From: SG8-4 sp964598225
GTDB taxonomy: Bacteria > Planctomycetota > Phycisphaerae > Sedimentisphaerales > Anaerobacaceae
Direction: 5' to 3'
Assembly (NCBI GenBank): GCA_964598225.1
Contig: CAZRBG010000082.1
Span: 1-20,074, forward strand
DNA length: 20,074 nucleotides
Positions 14,831-20,074 of the stretch are shown here, in pieces (position 1 is the first letter of the stretch; the number at the start of each line of letters is the position of its first letter). The notes beneath the pieces were generated by a model that was not told the DNA's origin, did no database searches, and was given only the letters and a program-made list of their open reading frames with translations. The translations under genes were made by a program, and so were the position numbers.

Positions 14831-14845
14831 ATTCCTTATATTCAA
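14831..14845 (-). promoter_or_regulatory. Element shared with the reductase operator
   Basis: On the minus strand this reads TTGAATATAAGGAAT, 40 bases before the P460 start codon. The reductase operator region (12109-12122, plus strand) reads TTGATATAAGGAAT, identical but for one extra A. Here the second half of the palindrome is missing. It could be a half-site for the same regulator, or TATAAG could simply serve as a -10 box. Confidence 0.35.
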
Positions 14846-14898
14846 ATGTTCATAATGTAAGCGCACGGCCGGCAGGCCGAAACAAGCGAATCTCTTAA

Positions 14899-14926
14899 TT
14901 CGGCATAGGAAAATGCCGAGTTTTTC
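14899..14926. terminator. Hairpin between the membrane protein and P460 genes
   Basis: TCGGCAT and ATGCCGA form a 7-bp stem with a short loop, around 14902-14922. On the plus strand it is followed by GTTTTT; on the minus strand by ATTAAG. It lies 45-70 bases beyond the stop of the leftward membrane protein gene, where a terminator would be expected, but the T-run is on the wrong side for it. Confidence 0.35.
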
Positions 14927-14971
14927 GCAAATCATTAGATAAGATGATCAGCTACGGCCATTAAAAGACAG

Positions 14972-16681
14972 TTATGAGGATATTTGAGCTTTCCCGGGCT
15001 GCGGGTAGTTGCCTGGGCCGAAGAGCAAAATTATGAAGGGGGCGATGTAGAAGCCGATGTATGTTCCGCCGCCGTGGGAGAGGGTGAATTGTGTGCCGAC
15101 CAGGATGGCCGCCGTCAGAGCTACTAACCGCCGCAAGTTCATTCGCCGGGGAATAAGCCCGATGAGCAGGCAGAAGAGAAGGAATGAGACGCCGACCGCC
15201 GGTTTTGTCCATTTGGCCACGTGAGGATACTGGCCCCAGAAGCTGAACGGGCTTGTGCCGTAGCCGTCGCTGAACTGCTGGAATTGGATTGTGTCGTTAA
15301 CGAAAGCTCCGAGCGGAGAGAGACCCTCGGATTCGCCGCCCGGTTCCACCAGAACCATAATCATCACGACGCAAACGATTCCCACTGCGGCGAACGCGAT
15401 TAGGAATTTCGCCACATCGCGCCGCCCGCTCGTGCGGGCGTAGTAGCATAACCACAGGACGAATAAGAAGGCCGGGTAATAGAGCATCCCGCTGCCCAGG
15501 CCGAGCAGCAATCCGGCAACGAGCGGCCGGCTAACAAAAACAAGAGCGAAAACGACAAATGCTATACCGACGATGTGGCTGGTCCATTGGAGTCCACCGG
15601 CGCCGCCGATACCGACTACGTATGGGCACAACGCGAATGCCAGAGCCAACAGCAGACCGGTCGTTTTGTCGCCGAATTTTGCGCCGAAGCAGTAAAGACC
15701 GAGAATCGCGAGCAGGTCGAAGACCAGCACGACCGTCTGTGCTCCGCGCATCTCGAATTGTTCATACGGCTGCCATTCGAATGAGCCTCTCTCCGGATAA
15801 AAATGGACTTCAGGCTCGAAGATCACGTTGACAGGAATGTGGAGGACGTACAGCAGCGGGCCGTAGACGCCCATATGTCCGACCTCGGAGCCATAAGGCA
15901 GGTTGCCGGTTTCGATCATGTATTGAGCGCCGATAACCGAAAATATGCCGCAGTCGTCGATCGGTCTTTCGTAAACGGTCTGAACGTGGAAAAGGCAGGT
16001 CAGCAGGAGCACCAAGACGGCGGCCTTTCGCAGGTGCGTGCTGTCTTTCAGACTGCGCTCCGTTTTTAGCCATAAGCCGCCAAGACAGCGCAAAAAGAAC
16101 AGAAAGGTAACGGCGATTATGCCTGCATACGCAAAACGCCTATTCTGCCACAACAACAGCAGAAAAGGGCAGATCAGGTAGAGCAGGATTATATCGAGGT
16201 GTCGCAGCGACAGTAGGCGGTCAAAGTTCCCCAGGAAAATAAATATCAACACGATTGACAACCAGCAGAAGGCAGGCCCCTCGAAATGCGGCCGAAGCCG
16301 CCGAAAAAACGACTCCGCAGAAAGACTTTCTTTTCGCTCGCCTTCGTCATCGGGCTGCTCGTCAACCGCCTCGGCTCTGAAATTAAACTCAACTACCGCC
16401 CCTTTTTCTAAGGATACCGAGGCCATGCCCGCCTCTCTGTCGTCGAGAAAGAACTCGATGATCCACACATCATAGTGCTCGGAATAGCTCGGCAACACCC
16501 TGATCTCCGGGAAGTCGGCAAGTATGTCCTTTACCCTGGGATCGTCACGGGCGATTTCGAGAGCTTCTTCGGCGCCGCTGATTCGCTCTCTTTCGGCGAG
16601 GGCACAGTTAGAGAATGCTAAAACACAGGATAGAAAAACCGCAGTCCCGAGCAGAATTGATTGCCGTCCGAATCTTTTCAT
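14972..16681 (-). CDS. Polytopic membrane protein with exported N-terminal domain, possibly GT-C-like
   Basis: A 569-residue protein. A signal peptide (about 1-30, ending CALA) is followed by a soluble domain (about 31-115). Its pattern, EEALEIARDDPRVKDIL then WIIEFFLDDREAGMASVSL with a terminal GAVVEFNF strand, resembles PepSY-like domains. After an acidic linker come about ten or more membrane helices (about 135-565). The loop after the fourth or so (ERPIDDCGIFSVIGAQYMIE and GNLPYGSEVGHMGVYGPLLY) has the acidic residues and layout of GT-C-type lipid-linked sugar transferases, but I cannot assign a family. The ATG at 16681 is chosen; a TTG six codons upstream (16699) is possible. No ribosome-binding site is clear for either. 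It stands alone between the pseudopilin block and the P460 operon. Confidence 0.7.
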   Translation of the reverse strand: MKRFGRQSILLGTAVFLSCVLAFSNCALAERERISGAEEALEIARDDPRVKDILADFPEIRVLPSYSEHYDVWIIEFFLDDREAGMASVSLEKGAVVEFNFRAEAVDEQPDDEGERKESLSAESFFRRLRPHFEGPAFCWLSIVLIFIFLGNFDRLLSLRHLDIILLYLICPFLLLLWQNRRFAYAGIIAVTFLFFLRCLGGLWLKTERSLKDSTHLRKAAVLVLLLTCLFHVQTVYERPIDDCGIFSVIGAQYMIETGNLPYGSEVGHMGVYGPLLYVLHIPVNVIFEPEVHFYPERGSFEWQPYEQFEMRGAQTVVLVFDLLAILGLYCFGAKFGDKTTGLLLALAFALCPYVVGIGGAGGLQWTSHIVGIAFVVFALVFVSRPLVAGLLLGLGSGMLYYPAFLFVLWLCYYARTSGRRDVAKFLIAFAAVGIVCVVMIMVLVEPGGESEGLSPLGAFVNDTIQFQQFSDGYGTSPFSFWGQYPHVAKWTKPAVGVSFLLFCLLIGLIPRRMNLRRLVALTAAILVGTQFTLSHGGGTYIGFYIAPFIILLFGPGNYPQPGKAQISS

Positions 16682-16790
16682 CGCGACGTTCGCGTCCAAC
16701 TGTAAGGACAGCTTCAGTACACACCCGGCTTTCTATAACCGTGGTCACGATCCCTGAACGATAACGCAACAAGCTTTGAGTGTCAAAAGA

Positions 16791-16823
16791 AATGGCCGAT
16801 CGGGAATATCCCCGTCGGCCATT
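16791..16823 (-). terminator. Hairpin terminator after the first pseudopilin gene
   Basis: AATGGCCGA (16791-16799) pairs with TCGGCCATT (16815-16823), and CGGG pairs with CCCG inside after one bulged T. It is T-rich on both outer sides, so it may work in both directions. It lies about 80 bases beyond the stop codon at 16904. Confidence 0.6.
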
Positions 16824-16903
16824 TTTACAAAGTCTGAATTTCAACAGTTATGGCATCCCAAAGTCGAGTATTACCCCGACCTTGGCAGCAGTCTGTTGTA
16901 TCG

Positions 16904-17695
16904 TTAATAATCCTTGAAGGATCTCATCCACGCCGGCCATTCATCCGGGCTTACTCCGCCGGCCGTTGTCCACGGTCCGGCCGTGTTGAAGCTCCTGTGC
17001 CACTTCAATGTCCAGAGTTCTTTGAGACCAACTTTCCTCGCAGACCAGTCACAGAAAAGCACGTTTACGAAACCGTTGTGCCGATTGACACAGTTACGCT
17101 CCATTTCATTGGTATTCGGCCGGTCCGGGATCGCCATCGTGCTGCTGGTAAGCTCTGGCGGACGGTCCGTATCCCTCGGCCATGCGTCGACCCACCAGCT
17201 ACCGTTGAAAAGCGGCACATTATTGGCATTCGGGACATCGGGCTTTCTCCAGTGATCCGATGCCGGGCTGCGTCCCCAGACACTGTTCTTACCCGCAGGA
17301 GGATTGCACATCCAGCCGTTCGGCCCGTAGCTGCCGATATAATCGCCGGTCTGCCAGGCGTGGTCCCCCCATGCGCCGATTTTGCCGTGTCCGGAGGGTT
17401 TGGTTGCCTGCGGGCAGACGCGTATCTTCTCTTCGACTGTATACAACTCGCTCATTGGCTCGAACCACCATCTGCCGCTGCCTCCGCCTGCGCCGCTGAG
17501 CCAGTAGCCGTCGTTGTCCTGGCAGTACATGTTCCAGATCAGCCCCCATTGCTTGAGATTCGCCAGACACGCGACGGCTTTGGCCTGTCGCTTGACCCGC
17601 TGCAGGGCCGGCATCAAAATCGAAAGCAGCAGGGCTATAATCGCTATCACAACCAGAAGCTCGATCAGAGTAAAGCCTCTTTCTCGTCTATGCAT
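16904..17695 (-). CDS. Pseudopilin-like protein 1 (N-terminal methylation, H-x9-D type)
   Basis: A 263-residue protein with a type IV pilin/pseudopilin leader. The prepilin peptidase site is RG|FTLIELLVVIAIIALLL, with Glu at +5 and a hydrophobic helix to about residue 29. After the helix come QRVKRQAKAVACLANLKQW and a large variable domain. The end has RHNGFVNVLFCDWSARKVGL (H-x9-D, with the usual glycine replaced by tryptophan), then KELWTLKWHRSF and a terminal FKDY. In planctomycetes these proteins occur in large families, probably assembled or exported by a type II secretion/type IV pilus-like system. It is the most divergent of the three here. AAAGGAG lies 7 bases before ATG. Confidence 0.88.
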   Translation of the reverse strand: MHRRERGFTLIELLVVIAIIALLLSILMPALQRVKRQAKAVACLANLKQWGLIWNMYCQDNDGYWLSGAGGGSGRWWFEPMSELYTVEEKIRVCPQATKPSGHGKIGAWGDHAWQTGDYIGSYGPNGWMCNPPAGKNSVWGRSPASDHWRKPDVPNANNVPLFNGSWWVDAWPRDTDRPPELTSSTMAIPDRPNTNEMERNCVNRHNGFVNVLFCDWSARKVGLKELWTLKWHRSFNTAGPWTTAGGVSPDEWPAWMRSFKDY

Positions 17696-17731
17696 CTGAA
17701 TTCTCCTTTAGTTGACTTTCATATACAAAAA

Positions 17732-17762
17732 ATAAGGGAACCTCTAACTCAAGTCCCCTTAT
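17732..17762 (-). terminator. Rho-independent terminator after the second pseudopilin gene
   Basis: On the minus strand ATAAGGG and CCCTTAT form a 7-bp stem. It is followed by a run of six T's interrupted by nothing else before GTATATG. It lies about 92 bases beyond the stop codon at 17854 and just upstream of the next gene's start. It is the clearest terminator of the window. Confidence 0.7.
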
Positions 17763-17853
17763 CTTGGGTCCTGCCATTTATATTTATTAGATGCGCCTAA
17801 GCGCTCACCTGTTCTGTCCTAATCCGACGATTTCCAGGTTTTTTGTAAGGGGA

Positions 17854-18705
17854 TTAATAGTCCTTGAACGGCTGCATCCATTCCGGCCAGTCGGACGGCT
17901 GTACGCCGCCTGCCCTGGTCAATGGGCCGTTTTGCGGGAATTTGCGATGCCATTTCAGCGTCCACAACTCCTTAAGCCCCACTTTTCTGACGGAAAAATC
18001 CATAAACAGCATGTTGGTGCCAATGCTGTGCCGATTTATGGCGAAATGCATCATCTCGTAGCCGTAGTTAATCCACTGTCCGTTGTATTCGGGCGGGCGG
18101 ATTCGGTTGAATCCCGGATTCAGTGCTCCGTTTTCGCTGGTTCTATAGCACGGTCCGCCGCCTCTCCACATGGCGTCGCCGAAGATCGGGATTTCGTTAC
18201 CTCCCGAGACGTCCTTGGTTCGCCAGTTCCAGTCTGCGGGGCGCCCCTGGATATTGTTTACGTTCGGGTTGGGATTGTATATCCAGTTGCTCCCGCCGTA
18301 GCTGGGCTCTTCTCCGCCCAGTCCGCCGGAATCATTTCCACCTGTCGGCATGTAGTATGTGTGGGTGCTATCGCCGTATACGGCTCCGTCCGGGCGGCGT
18401 TTAGTTGCCGAGGGGCATTGAAGAATGTCCGTCTTGGTTCGGTAAAGACGCCGCAGGCAGATCACCCATTCGCCGCGATGCCAGCCCGCGCCGCGGATCA
18501 CACCGTTGCTGAAGTAGCCGTTATTGTCATCGCAGTACATCGACCATATCTTGCCCCACTGATTCAATAGCGCCATGCATTTTACGGTCCTGGCCTGCCT
18601 TTTGACTCGCTGCAGCGCCGGCATCAAAATCGCCAATAACAGCGCAATAATAGCGATCACAACTAAAAGTTCAATCAGAGTGAAGCCTCTTGTTCGTCTA
18701 CGCAT
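17854..18705 (-). CDS. Pseudopilin-like protein 2
   Basis: A 283-residue paralogue of its two neighbours. It starts with RG|FTLIELLVVIAIIALLL and Glu at +5. The middle shows WRGGGPCYRTSENGALNPGF and IRPPEYNGQW, shared almost word for word with the third protein. The end has NRHSIGTNMLFMDFSVRKVG, again H-x9-D with Gly replaced, here by Phe, then KELWTLKWHRKF and WPEWMQPFKDY. The shared C-terminal blocks point to recent duplication with gene 3. The ribosome-binding site AAGGAG lies 6 bases before ATG, in the same sequence context as gene 1. A strong terminator follows, so each gene may be its own transcript. Confidence 0.88.
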   Translation of the reverse strand: MRRRTRGFTLIELLVVIAIIALLLAILMPALQRVKRQARTVKCMALLNQWGKIWSMYCDDNNGYFSNGVIRGAGWHRGEWVICLRRLYRTKTDILQCPSATKRRPDGAVYGDSTHTYYMPTGGNDSGGLGGEEPSYGGSNWIYNPNPNVNNIQGRPADWNWRTKDVSGGNEIPIFGDAMWRGGGPCYRTSENGALNPGFNRIRPPEYNGQWINYGYEMMHFAINRHSIGTNMLFMDFSVRKVGLKELWTLKWHRKFPQNGPLTRAGGVQPSDWPEWMQPFKDY

Positions 18706-18812
18706 CTGATTCTCCTTCTTTTGACTATCGTTAATCCCGACATTGTTTCTGCAACACGCTACGGCTAAACACTTCCCATGCAGCCGCTAATCGGCCCGGC
18801 AGGGCTAAAACA

Positions 18813-18837
18813 ATGGGGCTTATGCTTCAAGCCCCAT
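18813..18837 (-). terminator. Hairpin terminator after the third pseudopilin gene
   Basis: ATGGGGCTT (18813-18821) and AAGCCCCAT (18829-18837) form a perfect 9-bp stem with a 7-base loop. On the minus strand it is followed by TGTTTTAG. It lies about 91 bases beyond the stop codon at 18928. Confidence 0.6.
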
Positions 18838-18927
18838 CATGTTAACGCCTATCTTGTGTTTTTAGGATGCGCCGGAACATTCAATTGTTCTATCGGTCCG
18901 GCGAATTCGGGATAATCTATCAAGAAA

Positions 18928-19770
18928 TCAATAGTCCTTGAACGGCTGCATCCACTCGGGCCAGTCGCCGGGCTGAACTCCCCCGGCCCTGGTAAGCGGG
19001 CCGTTTGTCGGGAACTGACGATGCCATTTCAACGTCCATAGCTCTTTTAGTCCGACTTTCCTGACCGACCAGTCCATGAAGAGCACGTTCGTGCCGGTTT
19101 GGTGGCGTTTCATAACGAAGTGCATCATTTCATAGCCATACCCCAACCATTGGCCGTCGTAATCGGGAGGTCGGATACGACGGAAGCCGGGATTTAATGC
19201 GCCGTTATCGCTTGTGCGATAGCACGGTCCGCCGCCTCTCCACATGGTGTCGGCAAAGACCGGTATGTTATTCGTGCCTGATACATCCTTGACTTTCCAG
19301 TTCCACGGTATCGGACGACCCTGGATTTTGCCGCTGCCTTCGGCGTAGTACGTCCAGTTGTTTCCACCGTAACTGGCCTCTTCCCGCAAGTTTCCGTATC
19401 CGCCGCCCCCCTGAACGTAGCAATGCGTCGAATCGCCCCAAGCTTCAACACCGCTGGTGCCTGTCGGACGCCGTTTCGCCGCAGAGGGGCACAGGAGTAT
19501 CTCTGACTTGGTTCTGTAGCTATCGCGAAACGCTATGACCCACGTGCCGCGCTTCCAGCCGAGGTCGCCCGCTTCAGGAAAGCGGCCCTGGTTATCATCG
19601 CAATACATCGACCAGATTGTGCCCCATTGCTTGAGCAGGGCCATACAAGTTACGGCTCTGGCCTGCTCCTTGACTCGCTGCAGCGCCGGCATTAAAATCC
19701 CCATTAACAGCGCAATAATCGCGATCACAACCAGAAGCTCGATTAATGTAAATCCCCTTCGTTTTTGCAT
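18928..19770 (-). CDS. Pseudopilin-like protein 3
   Basis: A 280-residue paralogue, very like protein 2. The start is RRG|FTLIELLVVIAIIALLM with Glu at +5. Shared blocks include WRGGGPCYRTSDNGALNPGF, IRPPDYDGQW, YGYEMMHF, and RHQTGTNVLFMDWSVRKVG with H-x9-D and Trp in the glycine position. It ends NGPLTRAGGVQPGDWPEWM followed by QPFKDY. The proteins differ most between about residues 60 and 130, so the surface-exposed part may be what varies. AAAGGTGG lies 4 bases before ATG. It is probably the first-made gene of the block on the minus strand. Confidence 0.88.
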   Translation of the reverse strand: MQKRRGFTLIELLVVIAIIALLMGILMPALQRVKEQARAVTCMALLKQWGTIWSMYCDDNQGRFPEAGDLGWKRGTWVIAFRDSYRTKSEILLCPSAAKRRPTGTSGVEAWGDSTHCYVQGGGGYGNLREEASYGGNNWTYYAEGSGKIQGRPIPWNWKVKDVSGTNNIPVFADTMWRGGGPCYRTSDNGALNPGFRRIRPPDYDGQWLGYGYEMMHFVMKRHQTGTNVLFMDWSVRKVGLKELWTLKWHRQFPTNGPLTRAGGVQPGDWPEWMQPFKDY

Positions 19771-20074
19771 AATACCACCTTTCCTATGCGAGAACGTTAT
19801 CTACTACAGCCTTGCCCGGCAATACAGGCAGACCATAAAGACTCTTCCAAGACCAAAAATGTGAATTTTCGGACTTCACAGCTTCACGCCCAAAATCATT
19901 TTACCATAATGGACAATTTCCGGCAAGACAAATCTGCTTATTGGGCACTTTTTTTTCAACTATGAAGTTCTTTATCGGACACCGGCGCTGATTATAGCGG
20001 TTGTAAGGATGGGTAAACGCAATCCTGTTCGGCTCGGAATTTGCTGTCCGGCCTATGGGTTGACCGATATGTAA
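19771..20074. other. Region upstream of the pseudopilin block
   Basis: About 300 bases to the right edge without a recognised gene. A minus-strand frame enters from the right edge and stops near 19911. It has no recognisable domain, and its tail crosses a poly-A/T stretch, so I do not call it. A promoter for the third pseudopilin gene is expected here but no clear pair of boxes stands out. Confidence 0.5.

Noticed and set aside
16850..17800. 316-codon plus-strand open frame
   Set aside because: Mirror of the first pseudopilin gene; its sequence is low in recognisable features and rich in Arg/Pro as expected for an antisense frame.
17791..18570. 259-codon plus-strand open frame
   Set aside because: Antisense to the second pseudopilin gene, and similar in character to the antisense frame of the first, so it reflects the paralogy of the real genes.
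1..20074. CRISPR array, tRNA, rRNA, transposase or prophage genes
   Set aside because: No regularly spaced repeats, tRNA-like TTCGA arms in a cloverleaf setting, rRNA segments or mobile-element protein motifs were seen.

Overview
The window looks like a piece of a planctomycete chromosome, most likely class Phycisphaerae (Sedimentisphaerales-like). This is inferred from gene content: three tandem pseudopilin-like proteins with a GFTLIELLVVIAII start and an H-x9-D(G)-type C-terminus, a Tat-exported Gfo/Idh/MocA oxidoreductase, a secreted double PQQ-type propeller with a methyltransferase domain between its halves, and the C-terminal piece of a DUF1593-type protein. Base composition looks near 50% G+C. 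I saw no rRNA, tRNA, CRISPR array, integrase or complete insertion sequence.

Layout. 1-528: a possible gene end at the left edge, then a non-coding stretch built of short repeated phrases. 529-3072 (minus): a transglutaminase-like exported protein followed by a Tat-signal Gfo/Idh oxidoreductase. 3463-3819 (plus): a small membrane protein behind a good sigma70-type promoter. 4427-6334 (plus): a GT35 (glycogen phosphorylase) relative in which the PLP-binding lysine is replaced by arginine. 6615-9800 (plus): the exported propeller/methyltransferase fusion. 9763-10185 (plus): the orphan C-terminal end of a DUF1593 protein.

10224-12056 (minus) is a two-gene redox operon: a ferric-reductase-like, bis-heme, FAD/NAD transmembrane oxidoreductase, then a membrane-anchored CuA-type cupredoxin. 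Two perfect palindromes lie upstream of it. An HDOD protein (12368-13195, plus) diverges from this operon. 13226-14790 (minus) is a tight operon of a cytochrome P460 lipoprotein, a DUF488 protein and a DUF6448 protein. 14972-16681 (minus) is a large polytopic membrane protein with an exported N-terminal domain. 16904-19770 (minus) holds three paralogous pseudopilin-like genes, each with its own ribosome-binding site and a hairpin 80-95 bases beyond its stop codon.

How they may work together (inference). The reductase and cupredoxin could carry electrons from cytoplasmic NAD(P)H across the membrane to a periplasmic copper centre. The nearby P460 operon carries a related ATAAGGAAT element in its leader, so the two may share a regulator. 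The oxidoreductase, GT35-like protein and DUF1593 remnant fit a polysaccharide-degrading lifestyle.
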